Notes under the pieces: model-generated
What the model was told of the DNA's origin: nothing
Seen by the model: the letters and a program-made list of their open reading frames with translations, nothing else
Databases searched by the model: none
Program-made: the position numbers and the translations under genes
Assembly (NCBI GenBank): GCA_019693395.1
Contig: JAAMXP010001572.1
Coordinates: 7,556-44,670, forward strand
Length of the DNA: 37,115 nucleotides
Source: Ettlia oleoabundans
Lineage: Eukaryota; Chlorophyta; Chlorophyceae; Chlamydomonadales
Direction: 5' to 3'
Part shown: positions 25,777 through 36,700 of the stretch, in pieces
Layout: every line of letters starts with the position of its first letter
Position numbering within the stretch: position 1 is the first letter of the stretch

Positions 25777-27035
25777 ATGCCCTTTCCAGCCAGCATCCCA
25801 CTGCCAGGCGGCATCAACTTGCCCACGGTAGGGCTGGGCACGTTCAAGTTGAAGGGAGAAGAGGCCCGGCATGCGGTTGGGTGGGCGTTGCAGCAGGGCT
25901 ATCGGGCCATTGACACAGCCAGCATCTACAAAAACGAGGCAGAGGTTGCCGCGGCATTGCAGGCCAGCAGTGTGCCTCGGCAGGAAGTGTTTGTAACAAC
26001 CAAAGTGTCTCCATACCAGGCAAGATTTGTCATGCCTGACTGCCCGCACCTGGGATCGCAGTCGCTGCATGCCTGCCAAGTTGTGCCACTTGGGTCCCCT
26101 TCTACGCTCAGCTTGTTAATCTGAGTGGTTGACTTTGCAAATTGCTTCTCTAAACTTGGCCCCAGCTGCCTGCCACCTGCCTACCTGCAGCAAGGAGCCA
26201 CTAAAGCGGAGTTTGGCTGTGAGGCGTCCCTGCGGGTGCTGGGCTCTCCCATTGATCTCATGCTGGTGCACTGGCCAGGGGTGGCTAAGCAGGATGCAGC
26301 ATCTGCAGCAAATGCTGAGCTGCGGCGCCAAACATGGCAGGTGCTGGAGCGGTACCATAAAGCGGGCAGCTTCCGGGCAATTGGTGTCAGCAACTATGAG
26401 GTACGGCACCTGGAGGAGTTGTTGCGGTACGCCAAGGTCAAGCCAGGTGGGCACACAGGCTGAGGAGTTTCCTCTTTCTTCATTTCAGCTGTTGGTGTTG
26501 GTGTTGGTGTTGTTGTATTTACCAAAAAGCGCAGCTGCAAATGCATTGCAGTGTACTGCATTGGTTCCATTGCTATACTGGTGTGCTGCCACGGGCGCTA
26601 TGCAATACCCTTGAGGATCCAGTTTATGCTGGATCCCCAGTCTAACCATTGCCACATGCTGGCCCTGCAGCGGTGAATCAGGTAGAGTGCCACCCACGGT
26701 ACCAGCAGCGGGAGCTGCGGCAGTTCTGCAAACGGCACGGCATCGCCCTGGTGGCTTATGCCAGCCTGGGCGCCGGCCAGCTGCTGTCGCACCCTACTGT
26801 GCAGTCAGTTGCAGCGGCAGAGGCGTGCACACCTGCTCAGGTGCTGCTGCTGTGGGGGTTGCAGCGCGGCTGCGCCGTCATACCAAAGTCTGCAAGGGCG
26901 GAGCGCATAGCAGAGGTGGCGCCAGCTGTGCTGCTGGACCGCCAGCTCAGCCAACAGGCCCTGGAGCGGCTGGATGCAATGGAGGAGCAGCTGGGGAGCT
27001 GCAAGTACTGCTGGGATCCTAGCGGCATTGCCTGA
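25777..27035 (+). CDS. Aldo/keto reductase
   Basis: NAD(P)H-dependent carbonyl reductase of the AKR superfamily, a (beta/alpha)8 barrel. Three exons: 25777-26019, 26191-26446, 26671-27035; 287 aa, a usual AKR length. The catalytic tetrad is complete: D46 and Y51 (DTASIYKNE), K76 (TTKVSP) and H108 (VHWPG). Other signatures are GSFRAIGVSN, VNQVECHP and the nucleotide-binding IPKSAR near the C-terminus. No targeting peptide is evident, so a cytosolic enzyme is likely. The first intron starts with GC (CAG|GCAAGA) and keeps phase 0; reading through would quickly reach a stop. The segment expected after TTKVSPY is a little shorter than in many AKRs, so a small exon could be missed. The substrate cannot be inferred. 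Confidence 0.93.
26491..26513. repeat. GTTGGT repeat in the second intron of the aldo/keto reductase gene
   Basis: Tandem GTTGGT units (GTTGGTGTTGGTGTTGGTGT) between the second and third exons. It is a simple repeat with no visible coding role. Confidence 0.8.
26615..26636. other. Perfect 8-bp inverted repeat in the second intron of the aldo/keto reductase gene
   Basis: GGATCCAG (26615-26622), a 6-nt loop, then CTGGATCC (26629-26636), ending 34 bases before the third exon. The hairpin would sit in the branch-point to acceptor zone. Confidence 0.85.
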
Positions 27036-27549
27036 CCTCACACACCCCGCCTCAGCCCCATGCAGAGCCGACATTGAGCTGACCCAATGAGTCTCTGCCA
27101 GTTTCTCTTGCCCTCATTCGCAGTTTTCCTCCGTGATTAAAGCTGCCATCATATGCACATAAAGTCCCCTTCTGTTAAACTGCTCCAGGACATCTGTTTA
27201 ACAATTTCAACCCAACCGTATTTACGCTGTCAAATCGCCACCACACCCCGCCTTGCTCTCTATGGTCCCGCGCTCATTCACATCGGGTTCGTTAAAACAT
27301 ATGAAATGACTGGTAACAGCTTGGAAAACAGAATAGCACAGGCAGAGCAAGCAGGAAAATGTCGCGCCGGAAAAGTGGCATGGTGTCGAAGCTTTTGGGT
27401 TTTGTACACTGTGCAGGCAGGCGTTGAGTTCAGGGTTGAAGAGCAGGGGAAGAGATTCAGTACACTCAAAAGCCCAGCACCCTGCTGCTGAATAGTACAC
27501 ACAAGCATTGGAAGTAATTCAAGCGTTGGAGAATGGGCCTGTGCCTGCC
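27036..27549. other. Convergent 3' region between the aldo/keto reductase and Ariadne genes
   Basis: 514 bp between two facing stop codons, holding both 3' UTRs. It is A/T-richer than the flanking exons. I found no TGTAA on either strand at the expected places and no conserved ORF. Confidence 0.5.
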
Positions 27550-27899
27550 TCAGCTTGCTGCTTTGCGTTTGCTACGGGTCATTGCCCCTAGAAACCCTGC
27601 TGCGCCTTTGCCCTTGCCCCTGCCTCCCGGGCTGTCATCGCTATCTGCCGCTGTAAGATCAATCACGTCTGCAGGCAAGAAGGAAAGGGAGAAATATCCT
27701 GCATAAACAGTCTTGCAAGGCTTGGCGACGCCGAGATGGCAGTGGTTGTGAGGGGGCAGTGGGAAACTCCAAGGAAAAGCAAGGCAGCAGGAACAGCACG
27801 CATCACAGGCAGAGATCACTGAGCGTTCCTCCAAATAGCTCCACAGCTTGTGACCCACATGAACTACCAAGCACAACACATTGACGGGCAGGCAGCCAT

Positions 27900-27952
<53 letters not shown>

Positions 27953-30900
27953 CGAGCAGGCAGGCAGGAGCGTACCCGAGGTGGTTAAGCCGCTTGTACT
28001 TGGACCCGCGTCACCTTCTGCCGCCTGTCGGTACACCTCCGCCGCTGCCTCGCCCCCACTGCCCTGCGCGTGGCGGCCCTTGTAGGGCGCAATGCCGACG
28101 CCCCGTGAGGCCACCTGGGGTGCTATGTCGCACTCTATCACCTGCAACGTTGCAGGAAGGACAGGAGGCAGAATGGAACGAGAGCTTGCAAGAGTAAAAA
28201 CAAGTGGTGCGTATTTTGCATCAGGAGAAAGTGTGAGACGCAGTTCCCAACACGTAGAGGTCTTTCACAGGAAATAGGAACAAGTTCCCTCACACCTTCT
28301 GGGCGCGGCCACTTGAAGACCCGACACCAGGTGGCAGTGGTATGGCAACTGCCCCGAAGTATCAAATGCTGTTCTGCGCGCCACAGAACTGCCCCGTACA
28401 TTGTGTTCTTTGCATCCTGTCCGGCAGGCCGGAACCGCAACACACCACACAATGCCACACCACGCCATAAAGCCCTGTCCCGCACCTCATACAGTTTCTG
28501 TATGCGCGTGTCTATGTTTGCCGCCAGGTTGATGATGCTCATGCGGTGCTGCGCCAGATATTCAGCGCTGCTGGTGGGCCATGGGTTCTCAATCAGCTGA
28601 CTGCACCAAGGAAGGAGGGCAGTCATGGGCGCGGGGGGTGGGGTGGGGTGGAGTGGGGGGCGGCCAGGAGTATTGTAACAGGTCGAAAGCCTACGCACAA
28701 CTTGCCCCCATGCCCTTCATTACTAACTCAGTTGCTAAATCATCAACAAGCTGCATGCCACAGCTGCCCGCAAACACACCCCCACACACATGCACGCACG
28801 CACGCACACGCACACTTTCGCCCACCTCAGCAGCTCCACTTCTGCCTCCAGCTGCCCCTGCTTGTCCTCAAACAGCGCCTGGTTGATGGCGTTGGCCTCG
28901 GGGCTGAAGTCCTCCCGGAACATGGTCTGTCCAAACATGTAGAAGGCAAAGATATAGCTGCAGATGGGGGGTTGGGGGCCAAAGACATTGGCAGTGAGAT
29001 GGCCTTGCTACTGGTGGCTATGTCACAATGAGGCAGAATGCTGATGGTGTGCTTTGTTGCTTCAGCAGCAATCCACCAGGAACCCAATCACTGCCTCCAG
29101 TCTCAATCAACGCCCAACACACCGCGTCCGACTTGCCTGTCTCCTTGCCACACACACGCGTGTATCCAGACCTTCAGCACCCACCTGTACGCCATGCACT
29201 TGCGGGCCAGGAAGAGCTGCGCCTGCGCATCGTTGAGCCACGAGAAATTAGGCAGCGTGCCCGGCTGAGCAGCCAGCACATCATCCACTCGCTTCTCGCT
29301 CTCCTGCAGGTAAGTTAGGCCGTCAAGGACTGGGGCACGTGGGGGGCAGCCTGGTAGCAGGCATACATGGCTCAGGGGCATGCGCATGCCTGGCAGTCAA
29401 GGGCAGAGTGGGAAGACCGAGTTTCAAATGCCCTCAACATTTACGCCCCCAGCTGGTCCTGCCTCATTCATCCCCTCATCCGCCCATTTGCCCAGCACGC
29501 ATGCCGCAGCACATCCAGCCCAGTCACTCTGTCATGCCCAGCCAATTCAATTCAATCAGCCTTATATGCCCGAACCCCCATCAACCTTGCGCAGCCTGTC
29601 CTCTAGTTTGAGCGCCTGCAGGTTTGCCTCATATCGCGTGAGGTAGTGCAGGTACCGCTTCAAGTTGCTGCAGAACAGGTACATCGGGGAAGGGTGCAAC
29701 AACAGAGCAGTGTCACACAGTCGTCAATAAGCGGATAACAACCTGGTAGAGTAACAACCTCCTTGCCCATCCAAGCCGCTCGCCTACACTCATCCAGCCA
29801 GCTTAAACAGCTACTGCCTTTTCCACTGCGTTTCTGGTGCAAGATGTACAAAGTCTAAACCAGAGGAACAAGCCTGCCGGCTAGGCCAACGCTTTGGGGC
29901 ATCTAGCCCAAGCTGGCAACCGCACATCACGTCCAAACCCCGGCCCACCCAGAACATCACTGACCACACCGTCGTCTTACCGCTGCGCATCATTGGCCCT
30001 CGCTTCCGCCTCCTCCTTGTACGCCCCACACGAATGCCCCTCAATGTTGGTCCATGTGTGTGCGCGCCCCGTGGCCTGCCCGCACAGCCAGCAGAAAGCC
30101 TGGCCGCAGCGGCACAGCACCAAGTTGCAGCTGCAGTGTACAGGGGCAGGCAGCCATGATTGTAGTGCTAGGTGGCTACTCAGGCAGGCAGCTAGGCAGG
30201 ACAGAAAGGTTCTTTATTCTGAGCGGACCAATTGACCAAGAGGGGTGGAGCTAGGGCCAGAAAAGCAGGAGGCATGATTGAGGCAACCTGCAAGCAAGCT
30301 TCCCATTTCGCTGGCAGGCCTGGCTTTGTATAAGAGCATTTACGCGAGGCTGCTACAGAATGATTTTATTTCCCAATGCCTCTGCCCAACATAGCGCAGC
30401 TGCGACCCCACATCCCTGCCCAACCCCTTTGCTGCTGTCATCGCTGCTCCTGCGCGCCCACATGCGTGGCCAACTACACATGTGAACTGGCCACCCCTCT
30501 CTTGCCTCACTCACCCGCCGTTCTTCTCTACGGGTTTGCCGCATTTGGGACAGGGCTTGGTGTTGGCGTTTAGCCAGCTCGATGTCTCGCTGCCGTCCCG
30601 CACCCGCTGCTCCCAGTCACGCAGCATCTCACAGGTGGCGGGGCTGTGCTGAACCTCGCAGCAGGCAAAGCAGAACTTGTGGCCGCACAAGCAATCGACC
30701 TGCAAATTGCAGGGGAGTGCCAGCGGCGGGCTAGCGTTTGAGGGCTGGTGTTCGAAAGGCAGGCATGTTTTGCACCAACAGAACGTGCCAGCACCAGTAA
30801 TAGCCCAGCTATCACAGATTGAGTCAGGCCCTATCACAGCCGAGTTCTCAGCTGGTCTATGCTCCCCAAAGCCGCGGGCCTGCAAGTGGCCAGATGACAC

Positions 30901-32866
30901 TGCTCCGCGTCCTGCCAGCACCGTCAGCACACCTAAGCCGCGAGGGCCTCACCTCGCAGTGCAGGTCTTTTGATCGTATGGCGTAGCCGCAATGCGGCAC
31001 GCTGGGGCACCACTTCACGCGCTTGTTGTCGTCCACATAGCTCTCTGCGGCACCACAGAAAAAAGGGGGGTGGCAGCTGGCAGGTGAGGGGGATATTCGC
31101 AGGAGATTTGCTATAGGGAGCTACAAAAGCAGGCGCAACCTTGTCTTGATCCCCAATACAGATGCGCTTTGCAATAAGTGGGGCAGCCTGGACTCAGCAA
31201 GCTGGCTGTGCTTGGACTCAGCTTTGCCTCCGAGCAAGCCTACCAACCAGCCAAATATCAGCAACATTACCCACACAACAACCGCACAGGAGACATGTCA
31301 ACCACCTACTCAAACAAGGCCAAACCCAGCCCACCCACACGCCAACGCCCACCTAGCAGGGTCTGCTCATACTTTGTGAGCAGCGGCGTGTTGCCCTTCA
31401 GCAGGTGCTTGACCTGTAAAGAGGGTCAGAGTGTCAAGAGTCACATATGCACGCGAGCAGGCATCCCCCTGGGGTTCTCCAAACTTTGTGCAGGTGGCAG
31501 GCAGCATCATGCCTTGAATGCCAGGTATGGCAGCAAAGTATGACCTGACCCATACACACCTTATTCTCATCGCACACCACACCGCAGCTGGGCGCCATAC
31601 ATTTCAGGCGTCGGCTCATCCCCTCAGAGATGTTAATGCTGCGGCAGGGGCAAGGGGGCGGAGGGCACAGGCAGATGAACCGATCAGAGCCAACAGATGC
31701 AGCCCTGTGCTTCTCCATTTGTAGTGCAAGGTGAGCCAGTGGCAGGCAACTAAATGCATCGCTGACCAGCACTAAAGGCAGGCTGCACCCGCATATGAGA
31801 TTGCACCGACGGAAAAACACAAGACAAGCAGGGCTGGTGTATTTCGGGTTGTCCATGCCTCACGATATCCCTCGCGGAGGATTCCATTACGAGCCACACC
31901 GCCCTCAAGAAATGCAAGATGCTCCCACCCACCGCATGTGCTCCTTCCAGCAATCATTGCAGAAGGTGTGGCCGCAGTCCATGATGGTTGCATCGCGTCG
32001 CGCCACGTCACACATGCAGACCATGCAGGTGACGTCAGCGGCTGCTGCATCCGCCGCACCCGCCTGTGGCGCTTCGTCGGATTGAGAGAGCAGCCCCGCT
32101 CGCTTGTAAACCTCATCTTGCCCTCGTTCCGCGATGGTGCCTGTCAGAAGGCAGTAAAAGCAACATGGCAAAGAAGCAAGGTCAGCAGCCGGGGCATGGC
32201 GAGAATCTGGGTGCATGGATAATACAGCAGGTGCAGGGCACACGTGGATAGTACACGTCCGGGTGCGATTGAGCTCAGATCGGAATGGCTACCAATGCCC
32301 TTTTTCAAATTTTTAAACAAAAACTATACCCAAAAAGCGATGGCTGACGCATATGAGCTTACAGCATTGGAGCGGCAGCAGCACCCACCAAGCACCGTCT
32401 CTGCATCCCAACTGAAATAGATGAGCAGGGCGCGAGCGGTGGTGGTGCTGCAGCCCATGATGGATTGGACCTGAGACAGCGCCTCGTCCTGTGGAGCCCA
32501 GATCAAACAACCACCGGGTTTAACAAATCTCAGCTTGGGTTCAAACAACTTAGCAGGCGTGGACGGTGCAAGAGCTGGAGCTATGGAATGGTCCCAGAGG
32601 CGGCAGCACACCTGCATCCTGCGCAGGCTATTCCTGTCAATGACGGTGTACAGCCGCTTGCGCTGGTCTGCGCTGCTCTCTGCCATAGGCTGCTCATGAA
32701 AACTGTCATCCACAGCACCATCGCTACCGCTGCTGCCTGCGCTACCGCCGTTGGTGCTGTCGCTGGGGTAGGGGCTCTCCTGGTCGCTGGGATGCTCCGA
32801 GGCATCGCTCATATCGGTGTCATAATCCTCAAACCAGTCTTCATCGCCACCTGACGGCGGCGCCAT
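27550..32866 (-). CDS. ARI: Ariadne-type RBR E3 ubiquitin ligase
   Basis: RING-between-RING ligase that receives ubiquitin on a RING2 cysteine before passing it to the substrate. Fourteen exons: 32866-32612, 32488-32389, 32140-31933, 31638-31560, 31413-31353, 31044-30953, 30699-30515, 30130-29981, 29667-29586, 29303-29185, 28957-28826, 28600-28486, 28141-27976, 27668-27550; 620 aa. Layout: acidic Ser-rich N-terminus (1-65); UBA-like region about 86-118; RING1 with C157, C160, C174, H176, C179, C182, C201, C206; IBR about 235-290 (KWCPSVPHC, GHKFCFAC, H283, C288); RING2 with C315, C318 and KNGGCNLVLC, where C328 matches the catalytic Cys of HHARI, then CGQAFCWLC. The helical Ariadne domain (about 370-526) includes NLKRYLHYLTRYEANLQAL, KCMAYSYIFAFYMF and LIENPWP. 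The C-terminus has VIDLT (583-587) followed by acidic residues and ends in basic TRSKRKAAS. All splice phases agree. Confidence 0.95.
27901..27969. repeat. (CAGG)n tetranucleotide array in the last Ariadne intron
   Basis: Thirteen perfect CAGG units from 27901 to 27952, then a short interruption and two to three more units to 27969. It ends a few bases before the exon edge at 27976, so on the coding strand the array starts almost at the splice donor. Confidence 0.95.
28794..28815. repeat. ACGC/AC simple repeat in an Ariadne intron
   Basis: Tandem CACG/CACA units in the intron between the exons ending at 28826 and starting at 28600. A microsatellite only. Confidence 0.7.
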
Positions 32867-33750
32867 GGTGGCGGGTGCACCGGACGGCGCCTGGGAGACG
32901 GCGGGCCTGCCTCCCCCGTGTACCGCCGGTCAGCAGAGGTGAGGTTAACAGAGGATGCTCTTCACAGGCCCCCTGACGATTCGAGTGTGCTGAGGGCTCC
33001 CCTGGCTGGCAACGAGTGCAGGGGAATGCCAAGGCGCGCTGGCAGGTCGAGCGAATCAGTGTCTGCCCAGACTCTAGGGCTCCGCTATCCTCAAGCCCAA
33101 GCTGCTTCCCGGCTTCCGTAGAATGAGCAGCGGAAGACACAGGCAAAGATATTCGAGCTGGAGGCCGACGGGAGCTGAGGCAAGAACTGCTGAAGACGTG
33201 GGAGAAAGCCGAAGATGTGATATCTCTGAGAGCACGGAATTTTACAACTGCATCCAGGACCTGCATCCGTTCAGTCGCTCTTGTCGACACAATCCACATG
33301 GGCAAACCTCAGCACAGCACGGGGGAGGGTTCTGCAAAATGCAACGAGCAGCTTTCGGGCGGGTGCTGCCATATGCTGGTACTTTTGCTAGGGTACACTC
33401 GCAGCGCGAGCAGCTAGCAAGCACTTTCTGATCAAGCAAGCAAAGCCCAGTCTGCACGGTCACTAGGCAAGGTCCGTCACAAGAAGGAGCGGACTAAGTT
33501 CGCGCATTACGTGGCGCCGCCCCTGCGCAGAGCTAGGACCTGGCCTGGCGGCAGGTGGCCGGGTTGCTGCCGCCTGGCCCACTTCAGTATTTCAAGGGCA
33601 GACGCGACCATATGGCTTACGAAAACGTTTGTCATGCTGCTTGCATGCAGCCGTCAGGGTATCTGCAGTCCAGCACCAGCGTTTGTTGGTGGCTGCGGCT
33701 TGCCAGGGGCACTTGCCCCACCCCGGTGGCCGGGCTCATCCCTGGCTGCC
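32867..33750. promoter_or_regulatory. Divergent 5' region between the Ariadne and TFIIIC genes
   Basis: 884 bp between two divergent start codons; both promoters must lie here. An open frame in phase with the TFIIIC start continues upstream to an ATG at 33511, so part of this region could code for an N-terminal extension, though it does not look like conserved protein. No specific promoter box is recognised. Confidence 0.45.
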
Positions 33751-36700
33751 ATGTCTTCGGACGATGAGTACTTTCCTTCTGACCTGGATGAAGAGGCATT
33801 TCTAAACCAGGCGTATGCCACAGATGAGGAGGGATATCTGCAGGGAGCTACCACTGGTGGGTGCCTGGCTTGCACGGTCCCTGGCTCGCTGGCATGTGGG
33901 CACGCTGTGCCACCCCATCATCAACGACTTGAAGGCACATTGAGGCATGGCTACACATATGCTGGGTTGTGTATTCCCAAATACTTTGTGATGCCGTCCT
34001 AACTGGCGCACTTACCAGCCGGCTTGAAGTGCTGCTACCTCCTTCCTAAGGCTCGAGCAATCTTTCCTACTTGGTTGTTTTCCTCGGACCTCCACCCCTC
34101 CTCCCCTCCCTCCTGTGGTCATGGCAATGATCTGTCCGATCTGACAGGAGAGGAGGAGGATGAGGAGGAGCAGCCGGATCTGTTTGGGGAGGGAGCAGAC
34201 CCAGTCAGTGTGCTGGCTGGCATGGAGGCTCAGGAGGCACTAGGCAGGCAGCCCTTTGAGGTGCTGGCCAGCCAGAAACGGCGCAGCCGGCGGCAGCGCC
34301 CCACGGCCGCACAGGAGGTAAGTTGTCGATGCTAGTCTGTCAATTTACATTGCAGTCTGTCTGTCTCGTCGCCGTGCTGGCTGTGAGCGGGAACACGGGC
34401 AAGCCTGGCCTGAAGGGGGATGTGCTAGATGTGTTTTCCTGTGTTCTTACCATCAGCGGCACCCAGGGGGACAGTATTACACGTGCATGTGGATATTTGT
34501 TTTAATGATGCGATTTGATGCCATTTTGTCACAGTCAGCGGATGAAGATGAAGAGGGCGAAATGGAGGATAATGCCTTTGACGCTGACGACGTCCAGCCG
34601 GGGCCCAGCCAGCGGCGCCGCCAGGGCGGCAGCAGCGGCCGTCGTGGCGGTGGCAGTGTGTTTGGCGCCGATGTGCAAGACATATGGAATGATAGCCTGG
34701 CGGAACAGATGGGGCTGCAGCCTGCCAAGAGCCGTAAGAAGCAGCGAGCACGAGAGCGGTGGAGGTGGGTGTTGGTACTCTGCTTGCAGCCTTGCTTGCC
34801 CGCCTGCCTGCGCAGGCCCACACATGGAGATATAGGGAGCATCAGCACATCCTTTCATGCTTGTGATGTCCTTTCTGCTCTTGGCTCGTGTCTTCTGCCA
34901 TCACGCTGCCCCTCCCTCCTGCCAGTTGGTAATATCTCCCCTTTACCATCAACATACGGCAACCTTATGCTGGTTCCCCTCTGATGATTTGCTCCTCGAA
35001 CTCCTGCGCAACCATCGTTCATTGCACAGGCGCCAGGCTGAGAAGAAGGGCACGCGGCGGCGCGAGCTGCCCGAGGCTGTAGCCGCCAAGCTGGGTGAGG
35101 CCAACCTGCTGTACGCCACGCAGCGACACCACGAGGCAATCGCACTGCTCATGGAGGTGAGGCAGGGGCTGCATGGTGCTGCATCACTCTTCCTCGACGG
35201 CATCTCTACAGGTTGTTGAGCAGATGGCATACAGCCGTCAGGGTAAAGACTGGCCTCAGTCAGATGCCTACAGTTATGGGTGCGTGTCCAAAACACGTCC
35301 AGTTCAGTATAGGCAGCGTGGCGGCAGCTGGAAGCAGTGGCAGAAGGAGGTTGAGTGCACGGTGGCATTGGACGGTAGTGGGGCTGGCATGCGCACCCAC
35401 AGCCCGTGTGGTGCCGCTTTGTGTCGGTGCGATGCTCAGGTGCCCCTGCCGTACATGGTTCTGACATCATTCACGGCCTGCCTGCTGCCTGCTGTTTCAG
35501 CTGCCAGTCAACCATGCATCTGCTATGCCTGTCTCCTCTGCCCGCAGGTCATCCGCCTGGCACCCAACCTGCCTGACCCCTACCACACCCTGGGCCTGCT
35601 GCACGAGGCAGTGGGGGACGTGAAAAAGGCAAGCAGTCCTTGGCAGCATGGATACGCGGCTGGCTGATCGGGCTGATCTCTCCTGCAGGAATGTTCGGTT
35701 GCGTGCCCCTCCACTCAACTCTCCCCCGCTTGGTGTGAAATATTGTAAGCCGCGGGTACCCTTTTTACGCCACCTAGGCTACACCAAATCCTCCGCTTGA
35801 CCCCTAAACCTCTATCTTTCAAGTGCGCAGGCGCTTGACTTTTACATGATTGCCGCACACCTGACCCCCAAGGACATCAGCCTGTGGCGCCGCCTGGCCC
35901 AGCTGTCCAGCGAGCAGGGCCTCATCCGACAGGCAATATACTGCTACACACAGGTGGGCAGCGGCTGCGCTGGGCTGGGACTGGGGTAGGGCTGCAGTAG
36001 AGTAAATTCGCAGGTAGTAAGGTATTGCATGATGTGCCGTGCTGTGGTGCTAGTTGCACTTGCAGATTGCAGATTGCAGGCTGTCGCAGCGGTTGGCGTG
36101 GACTGGATAGCACAGTGTACAGCCCAGCAGCGCTGTACCGCACATGCGTACTTCGTCTTGATACCGCAGGTATTGAAGCGGGACAAGGAGGATGTGGATG
36201 CGCGGTATGATCGGGCCATGCTGTATGCCGACATGGAGGAAAACAAAAAGGCGATAGAGGGGCTAGAACAGGTACCGCTCTTCGCCCCGTAGCACTGCAG
36301 GATGCTGCTCATGGCTGCACAACTGGTTTGGGAGCTGTAGCAATTACTGTTCAAATGTTGGAAACTTGCCTCTGCATATTTGATTGGCGGCTGATATCGA
36401 AGGTTCTGGCACAAGTGACTCTGACGCATCACAGGCCAAGCCACACAACCCAAACCAGTCCCAGCCCTGCCCCCCACCAACCGACCCAGTCCTGAGACCA
36501 CATACGCACACGCATGTTTCCACAGGTGCAGGCCGCGCGTCCCGACCACAGCGAGGTGCCCAAGGCGTTGGCCCGACTCTTCCACCGCACAGGGCATGCG
36601 GGCAGGGCGGTGCAGGTGCTGCAGGCGCACATCTCAAACTATCCCACCCAGGTGAGTTTATCGTGCTATACTACCCTGCTGCGTTGGCAAATTTTTGTTC

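Noticed and set aside
27901..27969. CRISPR-like or minisatellite array
   Set aside because: The unit is only 4 bp with no spacers, so it is a plain microsatellite.
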